A DNA stretch of 64,000 bases from Bacteriovoracaceae bacterium (GTDB taxonomy: Bacteria > Bdellovibrionota > Bacteriovoracia > Bacteriovoracales > Bacteriovoracaceae). The notes below the pieces were generated by a model. The model was given only the letters and a program-made list of their open reading frames with translations, made no database searches and had not been told where the DNA came from. Where the stretch lies: the NCBI GenBank assembly GCA_016786485.1, contig JAEUWD010000001.1, positions 1-64,000 on the forward strand, in the 5' to 3' direction. The translations under genes were made by a program, and so were the position numbers. How positions within the stretch are numbered: position 1 is the stretch's first letter; each line of letters opens with the position of its first letter. This document shows, piece after piece, positions 19,359 through 27,897 of this stretch.

Positions 19359-20972
19359 TTATCTCTTCTTATTTCTTAACTGTTTTTTAGCAGCTGGTTG
19401 TTTCGCAGCAGGCTTAGCTTCTGTTTCAACAGATGCTGGCATACGAGTCTGAACTTCTTCTGCGGCTTCATTATTTTTAACTTGGGATAATGGTAAATTT
19501 CCAAGTTCGTTGGTTTCAACAAACAGACCAACACTTGGGCCTTTATCTTTAATAGCTATTCGCATCTTCTTAGGCATTTCGATATTACCTAACTGATCAA
19601 CAGCGCGGTAATAGATGGTTCTTTCTTTTTCCTGCCAAGTTGCTAAATCGATTGAACCATTAAGTTTGGTGTAGTTACGGCCATCATAACTTAATTCGAT
19701 ATGCTTAAGGCCTACACCTTCATCACGGCCTGTGATATTGATCACGTTTGGAATTGAAGTGAAGAAAACTTCGTTTCTCATCACCATAGAAACACTTGAA
19801 TCAAATGATGAAGTCGGTGGTGTTTGATCAATGACAACAGAATAAGTTTTCGGGTTCGCTTTATTTCCAACATTATCAATCGCAGAGAAGGTCACTTCAT
19901 AGTTTCCTTCTTCATTGAAACTCATCATGTGACCTTGATTACTAAGTGGAACTTCTTTGGCGTTCACTAAAAAGTTTTTCAGACCACTGTCTTTATCAGC
20001 CGCTGAAGCCGTTAACTTTAATCCCATGGTGGCAAAAATTTTACCACTCACTTGATGAAAATTACCTTGTTTATCCACATTCAAATCTGGAGCTTCTGTA
20101 TCCAAATGAACGGTAAATTCTTTCCAGCCTTCTTGATTACCAACACGATCGACACCTCTAAAAAGAAGTTTCGAAAGTTTTTTATCAATAGCGAACTTAT
20201 CTTCATATTTTGAAGAAAGTGAATTGTTGATTCGGTATTCGATTTCCTTAACACCAGAGCCTTCATCTTCTGATTCTAATTGAATCAAAGCGCCCAGATT
20301 TGTGTAGATCTTATCTTTCACTTGAAAAACATCTCCACTTAACTTAGCTTGAGTTTTAGGCGTCGAAGTATCAACGGTAAATTGATAAGGCACCCATTCT
20401 TCCTTATTACCTACATTATCGATTGATGCGTAATTAATTTTATAAACACCAGGACTCGAGAAATTTTTCTTTGCCGTGTAGACTTGAACTTTGTCATCAC
20501 TTGCTTTCATTAAGGTTTTTGAAATCCCAGACAAATTGTCTGATCCTGAAATAACCAGTTGAGCGTTTGGTCCAACATAAGTCATCTCATTATTCTGATA
20601 ATATTCACCGAACCAGCTCACTTGTGATCTTGGTTTGGTTAAGTCTACATAGATACGAAAGCTTTGCACTGGTGACCAGTTATTAACAGGGTCCACCGCT
20701 TTAAATCTTAAGAGATGTAAACCTTCTTGCTTAAACTGTAATTGGGACGAATATAATTTAAAGTCTTCATCGTTAAGACTATATTCAATCCGATCTAAAA
20801 AATCGGTACCGCTTAAAGAGCGAATGGAAAACATGGGTTTATCATTAACAAAATACTGCCCAGAAGCTGAGTCATAGAAAACACCTGAGTATTCCAGTTT
20901 CTGCGACTGAGCCTGTGCTAAAGAAGAAGTTAAAAAGCCTATCACAGCGAAAACATTTAAAAACTTCATCAT
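19359..20972 (-). CDS. Exported OmpL47-type beta-repeat protein
   Basis: This 537-residue protein has a signal peptide (MMKFLNVFAVIGFLTSSLAQA) and about five Ig-like repeats of roughly 80-90 residues. The repeats have the recurring signature of OmpL47-type domains: S..D..SG...I.YS, G.Y.....A.D..GN.E, and VD...P.T. The C-terminal 50 residues are Ala/Lys-rich and disordered. It is the first gene of the minus operon that continues with the CglF-like, FHA-TonB, ExbB and ExbD genes, and it probably acts in the periplasm or at the outer-membrane inner face as a partner of the TonB arm. No family name can be given with certainty. Confidence 0.75.
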   Translation of the reverse strand: MMKFLNVFAVIGFLTSSLAQAQSQKLEYSGVFYDSASGQYFVNDKPMFSIRSLSGTDFLDRIEYSLNDEDFKLYSSQLQFKQEGLHLLRFKAVDPVNNWSPVQSFRIYVDLTKPRSQVSWFGEYYQNNEMTYVGPNAQLVISGSDNLSGISKTLMKASDDKVQVYTAKKNFSSPGVYKINYASIDNVGNKEEWVPYQFTVDTSTPKTQAKLSGDVFQVKDKIYTNLGALIQLESEDEGSGVKEIEYRINNSLSSKYEDKFAIDKKLSKLLFRGVDRVGNQEGWKEFTVHLDTEAPDLNVDKQGNFHQVSGKIFATMGLKLTASAADKDSGLKNFLVNAKEVPLSNQGHMMSFNEEGNYEVTFSAIDNVGNKANPKTYSVVIDQTPPTSSFDSSVSMVMRNEVFFTSIPNVINITGRDEGVGLKHIELSYDGRNYTKLNGSIDLATWQEKERTIYYRAVDQLGNIEMPKKMRIAIKDKGPSVGLFVETNELGNLPLSQVKNNEAAEEVQTRMPASVETEAKPAAKQPAAKKQLRNKKR

Positions 20973-21173
20973 AAATAATCTCCTAGTGGCTTAATTGATT
21001 TGAACACTCAATTTTACAAAATTTCGGTTCAAGTCTCTACTGCCACAATAAATGGACACATTACCGTATCGGCAGGTTTCAGGTTAAACTTGAGCAAAAG
21101 ATTCAACAAAAAAGGTTAATGTAATACCCGATAGTTACCGACTAGAAGTTAGGAAAGACTAAGAGGTTTTAAC

Positions 21174-21824
21174 ATGCAAAAAGAATGGGAATGGTATCTA
21201 CCAAACAATGATGGCATCGAGCCACATGGCCCTTTCACGCAAGAGCAGATTTTAGCGAAACTTGAGGCCCGCGAATTAGGCCTTGATTCGTTTATTTGGG
21301 GCGTGCATTTTGCCCAAGATATGTGGATGCGAATTTTTGAACTAAAAGAGTTCGAGTCTTTACTAAAAATTTACCCGAAAGTGGCCACACCAAAACGACG
21401 TAGTCGTGGTTTATCGAGTACTAAAACCAAGAGTTTTGATTATAAACAAAAAACAGGCGAATACGGTGAACAGAATGAATACCGCCGTTTCCCTCGTGCC
21501 CCTATGATGTGTGAGATTATCACTCATAATCAGCAAAGATTAACCAAAAGTATGACCGTTGATATTAGTGAGAAAGGCGTTTCGATCAAAACTGAAGACA
21601 ACACGATGTTTAAGTCTGGTGAAGTCGTAACAATTACTTTAATTGATTCTCCTTTTTTAGGTACATTCTCTGTGAATGCTACCGTCATGAGAGTTTTAGA
21701 TAAACCGTTTCGTGGATACGGTCTCTATTTCTTAATGATTAGCCCTCAATTAAAAAGAAAAATCGCCAAATATGTTATTGAGACTCTAGGTCTAGAATCT
21801 GAGAAAAATAATGAAGCTGCATGA
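21174..21824 (+). CDS. GYF-PilZ fusion, likely c-di-GMP sensor
   Basis: This 216-residue cytoplasmic protein has an N-terminal GYF_2-type domain (about residues 5-65; WYLPNNDGIEPHGPFTQEQI, then SFIWGVHFAQDMWMRIFEL). A basic linker follows, then a PilZ domain (about 102-205) with both c-di-GMP-binding motifs intact: RRFPR (RxxxR, residues 104-108) and DISEKG (D/NxSxxG, residues 130-135). GYF domains bind proline-rich peptides and occur in the myxobacterial motility protein GltJ. The gene is divergent from the OmpL47/FHA-TonB/motor operon and overlaps the TPR gene by four bases (ATGA), so c-di-GMP control of this machine is a reasonable inference. Confidence 0.85.
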   Translation: MQKEWEWYLPNNDGIEPHGPFTQEQILAKLEARELGLDSFIWGVHFAQDMWMRIFELKEFESLLKIYPKVATPKRRSRGLSSTKTKSFDYKQKTGEYGEQNEYRRFPRAPMMCEIITHNQQRLTKSMTVDISEKGVSIKTEDNTMFKSGEVVTITLIDSPFLGTFSVNATVMRVLDKPFRGYGLYFLMISPQLKRKIAKYVIETLGLESEKNNEAA

Positions 21825-24800
21825 TTAAACATTTATTTGTTTCGACATTACTATTTGCAGTTTTAGGCGCCTTTAGCGCCTTTGGTGTTTCTTTTGACCT
21901 AAATTTGAATATCGATGTGCAACTACAAAAACGATTTCAGCGCCCTGATCGCAATCATCCCGACTACCCAGCTTACTTACTTATTTCTCATTTAACATCG
22001 AAGACATTTCAATCACCCAGTGAACGAATTGCATTCTTTGAACAGATGTTATCTGACAAACAATTTAAGCTTCTTGTCGAAGGCAAAAACGATAATCAGT
22101 ATGAAATGAAAGTTGGCGCTCAAGGTTCATTCTCACTTTGGCGCGATTTACTCTATTTAATGTTAGGTCGTGCGTATTACGAAGACCAGCAAATGCATCC
22201 TTCGATTAAGTACTTTAATGCTATACAAAGTTATTCACCATTTTATCCGATTGCTGTCCTTCATAGTAACTATGCTCATTTTTATTTAAATGAATTTGAG
22301 CAAGCGATGAAAAAACTGCAAAGCTTAAGAGATTTTAATTTTAAAATGCCCCATTTAAAAGACGAGCTTGCCTTACAAGAAGGTTTTTTGCTGATACGGA
22401 ATGAAAAATATTTTGATGCGCTTAAAAAAGTGGAAAATCTTAAATTTGCTCGAGATGAGGTGGCGGCTTTCCGACATAAAGTTTATACCGAAGCTTATTT
22501 TCAATATTACTTACAGATATATATCAAGCTAAGTTTTGAAGAAAAAATTGAGCATCTGCAAAAAATTACCAAAACGGTTGAGCTCATTCAGCCTCAGCAT
22601 CGTGATGGTAACGTGGCCTACTTAGCTGCAGAAACTTACTGGCATTTGGCAGTTGCTTATCGTATCCAAGATCCTGTGAAGCATGAAAAATTTTGGAAAC
22701 AACAATTGCATATTGCAGATGGATGGATTTCACCTTACGTAACAAAATCGATTAAAGAACAAAAAGCTTATTTAAGCGAAGAAGCCTTCTTCTTTTCAAT
22801 TTCACTTTTGTGGGAGCGCCAAGCAGAAACAGAAGCGCTGGATCGCTTAAACGCTTTACCAGAAATTTATCCTCAAGGGATTTATCGCGAAGATGCTTAT
22901 CAACTTTTAGGTGATTATTATTTTGAAAGACAAAAATTTAAGCAGGCCACTCACTACTATCGCAAACTGGCCGATATTGGAGTAGAAAATAAAGCAGCTT
23001 ACGGTGTGTATAAAGCCGCGTGGAGCTTTTACAACGACAAAGATAAGTGGAAGGCCCTTCGTCACTTCGAACGCCTTTTTGAACATTACGCTAAATTACC
23101 AATCGAAGTTCGAGCTGAAAAAAGCGAACTCGCCAAAGAATCGAAACAAGATTTAATCCTTGTCATGAGCGAAATTTTATCGGCCGATGCGGCCCTTAAA
23201 GAATTAAACATTTTTCCTATTTCGGAAACTGAAAAAATTGATATGAGTCATGACCTAGGACTCTCTTACCAAAAAATCGGAACCTTCGAAAACTCGATGA
23301 CGGTTTGGAGAACCTTAATGAATCGCCACTTAGGTGATGACAAGGCGCTGGTTTGGTTAGGTAACTTATTAAAGGACTACCAAAGTATTGGGAAAAGAAC
23401 AGAAATCTCAACTGCGATGAAAGAATATTATCCGAAGTGGAAAAAACTTTATCAGAATCCTGCACGGGAAGATGAGCTCTTTGATGAATGGACCAAGATA
23501 ATTCTTTATCTCCATAAGGAAGCTAAGAAAACTGATGATGCTCGTTATTGGCAAGCAGTTGACTTGGCCTATGATACCTATGAAGAAATTAATCCGAATG
23601 GAAAAAACCCTGATGTTTGGTTTTATGGGGCCCAAAAATTTGAGCAAAAAAGAAATATTTGGAAGGCCATTGAGTGGTACGAAAAGGCTTCACTCTTTAA
23701 AGACTTTAAGCAAGCCGACGACTCTGCTTTAAGTGTTTTAACTTTGGTTAACAGCGAAAACGATGAATTAAGTATTATGGGAAATAAGGAAAAACAGAAA
23801 GAGATCTATCTAAAAGTCGTGAAACACTCAAAATGGTTTATTGATCATGCTCCCTCGACCCTTGATAAACAAAAAGAACTCGCGCGTATGATTTACGTGG
23901 AAGCTAATCACTTTTTAGCGCTTCACGAGGATAATAAAAAATACTTTGAAGAACTCTTTGCTAACAGCAAATGGGATGAAAGCTTCTGGACTTTATACGC
24001 AACAGAAAATCAAAGATTTTATACTGAAAAAAAATGGATGATGGCGCACGAGTTGGCCGATTTCATGTGGGAATTACGTAAACCACTTTCCCCTGAGCAA
24101 AAAACTATTCTCAATAATTTAAGACAAGAAACAGCTTTCCAAGTTGCCTATACCGAAGAACAAAAGAAACAAGATATCGATCGCGCACTGGCACGTAAGT
24201 GGTATCAGGAAGCTTTAACCGTTAAGAATGCTGATCGCTTCATTCGTTTGAAGTCATGGCACAACTTCTTACTCACTTTTAAAGTGGAAGAACTGGCCTT
24301 ATTTGAAGAAGAATTACTCAACTTTAAAGATGAATGGAAAGAAATTAAGAGTGAAGATGAGAAAAAACTTAATTACAATATTTATACTCATGCCATTCTC
24401 AATTTCGAACAAGCTAAACACTATTATAAAAAATCACTCTACTTGCCTATCGCTGCTGATTACACCAACGACAGCGCACTGAAAGAAAATATGAACTGGG
24501 ACGCGTTCTTATTGAGCGCTAACTATCATCAGTGGGAACGTTTTGATGAACTCTATAGTATCTTAAAAGCTGATAACAGTCCTTTCTTAAAGGAAGAACG
24601 AAATCTACTTTTTATTACCAAAATGTATTTGCACCGTCAGAAATATGAAATGGCATGGGAAATGATTAAAGAGTATTTTTTAAAGGCCCCTCCAACAACA
24701 TTATGGCCAACCTTTAAGGACTTAATTACTTTTGCTGACGAAGATATCAAAGAACAGATGTATGCTTATTTGAAAGCAAACGAAGCTGAATTAAAGAGCA

Positions 24801-25588
24801 ATGAGCTTTTAAAACCAGTATGGTCGAAAGTTTATCAAGTCGATCACTTTAGTAAACTGGAAGATATTCTAGACAGTGATTTTGAAAGACAACCTGCGGC
24901 CATTGAAGAAAACGATGCGGACATCGTGATTGAACTTAAAAAGAAGTTGGCCGTTATCAATAATAGTATTAATGAAATGAACGACAAAAAACTAAAACTC
25001 AAAGAAACGATTCAAGCTTGGTTACCGCAGCTTAGTCGTGAAACGCTTTGTAGCTATATGCCGATTACTCAGAAAACCTATGATGAAATTGCTGAGTTAA
25101 AAGCAGATCCGATTGAGACACCTCAATGGCCAGAATTCGTTACTCGTATTGATCAAACCTTAGGCGATATTCAAAAAAGTTTAGACCAAGAAAAACATGA
25201 CTGCCAAAAGTTAACAAAAGAACTGGTTTTCTTTGATTCACTCAAAGCAGAGCCGAATTTATTCTGTGCTGATACTGATTGTTTATTCGATAAAGGTTTA
25301 AGCGATAGTGATATTATTGGACTTGAAAAGGAATGGTTTGCACAAAATAAAACGGATGAACTTGAAAAGTTTATGTTCTTCCTAAAGGCAGGTGCTATCG
25401 TTTATGCCGAGTACCTCGCAGCTTTTGAAAAAGATAAAGACAAACAAATTTATATGTACGGAATACTGCGTTTTGCAATGAGCGATAACTGGAACGGAGT
25501 TTTAGTCATGAAGTCACTCGAGTCTTCAAGACCATTTATGACCTTGGCACGTAATTATCAAACTGATATCGTGAACCTCAAACAGTAA
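21821..25588 (+). CDS. Very large exported TPR protein
   Basis: This 1,255-residue protein has a signal peptide (about residues 1-23, LLFAVLGAFSAFGVS). It is almost wholly alpha-helical, with TPR-like helix pairs such as YYFERQKFKQATHYYRKLAD and AIEWYEKASLF. The last 250 residues contain a coiled-coil-like stretch and a few cysteines. Its start overlaps the GYF-PilZ gene by four bases, so translation is coupled. Long periplasmic TPR proteins (GltE/GltI class) are scaffold parts of the myxobacterial gliding complex. The similarity here is architectural; I cannot show homology by eye. Confidence 0.75.
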   Translation: MIKHLFVSTLLFAVLGAFSAFGVSFDLNLNIDVQLQKRFQRPDRNHPDYPAYLLISHLTSKTFQSPSERIAFFEQMLSDKQFKLLVEGKNDNQYEMKVGAQGSFSLWRDLLYLMLGRAYYEDQQMHPSIKYFNAIQSYSPFYPIAVLHSNYAHFYLNEFEQAMKKLQSLRDFNFKMPHLKDELALQEGFLLIRNEKYFDALKKVENLKFARDEVAAFRHKVYTEAYFQYYLQIYIKLSFEEKIEHLQKITKTVELIQPQHRDGNVAYLAAETYWHLAVAYRIQDPVKHEKFWKQQLHIADGWISPYVTKSIKEQKAYLSEEAFFFSISLLWERQAETEALDRLNALPEIYPQGIYREDAYQLLGDYYFERQKFKQATHYYRKLADIGVENKAAYGVYKAAWSFYNDKDKWKALRHFERLFEHYAKLPIEVRAEKSELAKESKQDLILVMSEILSADAALKELNIFPISETEKIDMSHDLGLSYQKIGTFENSMTVWRTLMNRHLGDDKALVWLGNLLKDYQSIGKRTEISTAMKEYYPKWKKLYQNPAREDELFDEWTKIILYLHKEAKKTDDARYWQAVDLAYDTYEEINPNGKNPDVWFYGAQKFEQKRNIWKAIEWYEKASLFKDFKQADDSALSVLTLVNSENDELSIMGNKEKQKEIYLKVVKHSKWFIDHAPSTLDKQKELARMIYVEANHFLALHEDNKKYFEELFANSKWDESFWTLYATENQRFYTEKKWMMAHELADFMWELRKPLSPEQKTILNNLRQETAFQVAYTEEQKKQDIDRALARKWYQEALTVKNADRFIRLKSWHNFLLTFKVEELALFEEELLNFKDEWKEIKSEDEKKLNYNIYTHAILNFEQAKHYYKKSLYLPIAADYTNDSALKENMNWDAFLLSANYHQWERFDELYSILKADNSPFLKEERNLLFITKMYLHRQKYEMAWEMIKEYFLKAPPTTLWPTFKDLITFADEDIKEQMYAYLKANEAELKSNELLKPVWSKVYQVDHFSKLEDILDSDFERQPAAIEENDADIVIELKKKLAVINNSINEMNDKKLKLKETIQAWLPQLSRETLCSYMPITQKTYDEIAELKADPIETPQWPEFVTRIDQTLGDIQKSLDQEKHDCQKLTKELVFFDSLKAEPNLFCADTDCLFDKGLSDSDIIGLEKEWFAQNKTDELEKFMFFLKAGAIVYAEYLAAFEKDKDKQIYMYGILRFAMSDNWNGVLVMKSLESSRPFMTLARNYQTDIVNLKQ

Positions 25589-25596
25589 GAAAAACC

Positions 25597-26211
25597 ATGA
25601 TGTTGCAATTATCAAAATTACCGCCTGCGCGTAAGAAAAAATTTTTGAAAGACTTATCCTATCTCAATACCAAAGAGTACCTAAGCCTTTGCAAAAAATA
25701 TGAGATTCCTTTTGATATTTATTATATTAGTGAATCAGGTGCGCTGAAGAAAACAAAGTTACGTGATCGTAAGGCCATTGTCTTAAAGCGTCTTCGTACT
25801 TACCTGATGCAAGGTAAGATTGCCAAACCAACAGTCTTTAATCAGGACGTGGTGAATTTAAAACTTAAGATCCTTCACCCCACCAAAAAACATCACCTGC
25901 ATTTTGGTCAATACGATAAAAAGAATTCAGAAATGAATAAGCTTTTAAAAAGTCTCACCAAAGGTCACTTCAAGGATGGCGCTCTGGCGCGTGAAATTTT
26001 ATGTGAATTCTGGAGTCGTGGTTATGCTCCGACTTTTAGTGAGTTTGCTAAGGTTTGGTTAACCGCCTACGAAGCCGAAAAAAAGAATCCCCATCCTGAA
26101 TGGGCGTATCTGTATGATAAAAAACAGAAAGTAAGTTTGAAACAGTGGAAAAAGAAACGCCAACAGATCGCTAAAAACGTGCTTTCAACCTTTCACATTA
26201 TATCGACATAA
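25597..26211 (+). CDS. Conserved-looking cytoplasmic protein of unknown function
   Basis: This 204-residue, very basic, helical protein has no signal peptide or membrane segment. It lies eight bases after the TPR gene, so it is almost certainly the third gene of the GYF-PilZ operon. The sequence has several Trp/Tyr-rich segments (FWSRGYAPTFSEFAKVW, EWAYLYDKK) and a Lys-rich tail. I recognise no domain. Its position suggests a role in making or regulating the envelope machine. The start could be either of two consecutive Met codons. Confidence 0.6.
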   Translation: MMLQLSKLPPARKKKFLKDLSYLNTKEYLSLCKKYEIPFDIYYISESGALKKTKLRDRKAIVLKRLRTYLMQGKIAKPTVFNQDVVNLKLKILHPTKKHHLHFGQYDKKNSEMNKLLKSLTKGHFKDGALAREILCEFWSRGYAPTFSEFAKVWLTAYEAEKKNPHPEWAYLYDKKQKVSLKQWKKKRQQIAKNVLSTFHIIST

Positions 26212-26270
26212 CCTATTGATTTTATAGACATTTATTGATTTAAACGCCTTTTAAAAGTCATTTTCATGCG

Positions 26271-26286
26271 TTGGCACGTGCTTTGC
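26271..26286 (+). promoter_or_regulatory. Sigma-54 promoter, near-consensus
   Basis: The sequence TTGGCACGTGCTTTGC matches the sigma-54 consensus (TGGCAC, five bases, TTGC) at every fixed position, with the GG and GC doublets correctly ten bases apart. Transcription should begin about 26297-26299, leaving a 38-40 base leader before the first gene of the Asn/Gly-rich exported-protein operon. The leader has a good ribosome site (CAGGAG). An enhancer-binding activator would be needed; none is encoded in the window. Confidence 0.85.
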
Positions 26287-26336
26287 TACTTACAGGGGTA
26301 AGAATGATTAAATGAGGGTGAAAACCAGGAGTTACT

Positions 26337-26735
26337 ATGAAAAAAGGATTACAACTGTCTATTTTTTTGACGACTTTGTTTATTGGTCAGGCACAAGCAC
26401 AAAGCTTTAACAATTTTAACAACTTTAACAATAACAATGGATTTAACAATGGTTGCTACACCGGTTATGAAGCGGCTTGTATGTATTCCAACAACTTTGG
26501 CAATATGATGTCGATGCCAAATAGTGCACGCAGTTTTTCATGGGGTGGAACGATGCCGTTAAATTATTACGGTCAACGTAATATGTATAACAATCGTTAC
26601 AATGACCCACGTTTTAACGGCGGAAGATTTAACAACGGATGGAATAATAACAACGGATGGAACAATAATAATTGGAATAACAACAATTTTTATAACAATC
26701 GGAACAATCCATTTTTTAACGGAAGACCGTACTAG
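26337..26735 (+). CDS. Asn/Phe-rich exported protein
   Basis: This 132-residue protein has a signal peptide (MKKGLQLSIFLTTLFIGQAQA). The mature part is dominated by Asn, with Phe, Tyr and Trp spaced every few residues (FNNFNNFNNNNGFNNG; NNGWNNNNGWNNNN). There is one pair of cysteines (GCYTGYEAAC). Such low-complexity Asn/aromatic sequences are expected to be flexible and may self-assemble. It is the first of three similar small exported proteins read from the sigma-54 promoter. Function is unknown; a surface or secreted structural role is an inference from composition only. Confidence 0.7.
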   Translation: MKKGLQLSIFLTTLFIGQAQAQSFNNFNNFNNNNGFNNGCYTGYEAACMYSNNFGNMMSMPNSARSFSWGGTMPLNYYGQRNMYNNRYNDPRFNGGRFNNGWNNNNGWNNNNWNNNNFYNNRNNPFFNGRPY

Positions 26736-26760
26736 TTAGAATTAAACTCGGGGGAGTTGT

Positions 26761-27309
26761 ATGAAAAAGTTAATTTTAGTTTTTAGCATGTTGTGTTCAA
26801 TGAGTGTCATGGCGCAAACCTTCAGCTTCGGCGACGGTCCAGCGGACATGGTGATGACCGGAACAACACCTAAATATTATGTTTGTACTTCAATGACAAC
26901 GACAAGTGGTTGTAACGAAGTAGCCACACGCCCGATGGATCCAACCTGCCAGTTTATTTATCCGCAAGCAGCTCATGGTGAGCAAGAATTCTCACAATAT
27001 TTTTTCTGTCCAGCAACTTCATCAGCTAATCCTAAATGTAAATATGGTTTCGAAGTAGCTTGTGGTGACGGCAGATACCAGTGGGCGATGAACCCATGGT
27101 ACCGTACACAAGTATCACAGTTCCCAGGTAATATGTGGGGACAACCTCCCATGATGTATCCTTGGATGATGAATGGTAACTACGGTTACAATCCATATAT
27201 GAATAATAACTACCGTCAACCATCACCAATGCCGTTTGGTGGTACAGGCTCAACGACAACAACTGGTGGAACAACCACTGGCGGTCCGGCGTTTAGCTTT
27301 GGAACTTAA
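26761..27309 (+). CDS. Cys-containing exported protein with Met/Tyr/Asn-rich tail
   Basis: This 182-residue protein has a signal peptide (MKKLILVFSMLCSMSVMAQ). A globular middle contains six cysteines (YVCTS, SGCNE, PTCQF, FFCPA, PKCKYGFEVAC), and the tail is rich in Met, Pro, Tyr and Asn, then Gly/Thr (GGTGSTTTTGGTTTGG). The GYEAAC/GFEVAC element recurs in the preceding protein, so the two share a motif. It lies 25 bases after the Asn/Phe-rich gene, with ribosome site GGGGGAG, in the same operon. No known family was recognised. Confidence 0.7.
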   Translation: MKKLILVFSMLCSMSVMAQTFSFGDGPADMVMTGTTPKYYVCTSMTTTSGCNEVATRPMDPTCQFIYPQAAHGEQEFSQYFFCPATSSANPKCKYGFEVACGDGRYQWAMNPWYRTQVSQFPGNMWGQPPMMYPWMMNGNYGYNPYMNNNYRQPSPMPFGGTGSTTTTGGTTTGGPAFSFGT

Positions 27310-27321
27310 CAAGGAAGATTT

Positions 27322-27837
27322 ATGAAGAAACTATTTTTCATAACATTCTTTATCGCAAACACCGCACTAGCTTACTTCCCCGTTGGTGAATGTTTTAATG
27401 CTCAAATGAATTTTGGTTTCGGTAATAATATGGGATTTGGAACTAATGGTTTCGGTGGTGGTAACGGTTGTTGCGGTGGAAGTGGTTTTGGTTTGAGTGG
27501 TAATGCCAGTTCACTCATGGTCCCAACAGGTTATAGTTTTAATAATCCTTACGCTTACTATAATGGCTTTGGTGGTAATCCGATGATGATGAGTATGTAT
27601 GGAAATAGTCCTTATATGAATCCAATGGCCGGAGCTGGTGTACGTGTTGGTCTTAACATGGGCCCGATTGCTCCAATGTTAATGCAATTAATGACTGGTG
27701 GAATTTATGTGGGCGCAGGTCTTGGCGCTGGTTATGGATACGGTTCTGGCGTTTATAATGGTGGCCGTATGGGTCCGATGCCAATGAATTATGGCAATAT
27801 GAACCAACCATACATGAACAATTCATTCAGGTATTAA
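27322..27837 (+). CDS. Gly/Asn/Met-rich exported protein
   Basis: This 171-residue protein has a signal peptide (MKKLFFITFFIANTALA) and a Gly-rich mature part with many Phe, Asn, Tyr and Met residues (FGNNMGFGTNGFGGGNG). A CC pair lies near residue 50. It is the third gene of the small exported-protein operon, 12 bases after the previous one, with ribosome site AAGGAAG. No family was recognised. Composition suggests a flexible structural or self-associating surface protein. Confidence 0.7.
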   Translation: MKKLFFITFFIANTALAYFPVGECFNAQMNFGFGNNMGFGTNGFGGGNGCCGGSGFGLSGNASSLMVPTGYSFNNPYAYYNGFGGNPMMMSMYGNSPYMNPMAGAGVRVGLNMGPIAPMLMQLMTGGIYVGAGLGAGYGYGSGVYNGGRMGPMPMNYGNMNQPYMNNSFRY

Positions 27838-27897
27838 ACAAAAGCTTTAGAGTCAATTTTTATTCAACCTCAGGTCCTTCCGTGCCGAGAAGTACCC

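Noticed and set aside
26640-26705. Short AAC/AAT tandem repeats taken as a CRISPR or microsatellite
   Set aside because: They are codons for Asn runs inside the exported protein at 26337, with no spacer structure.
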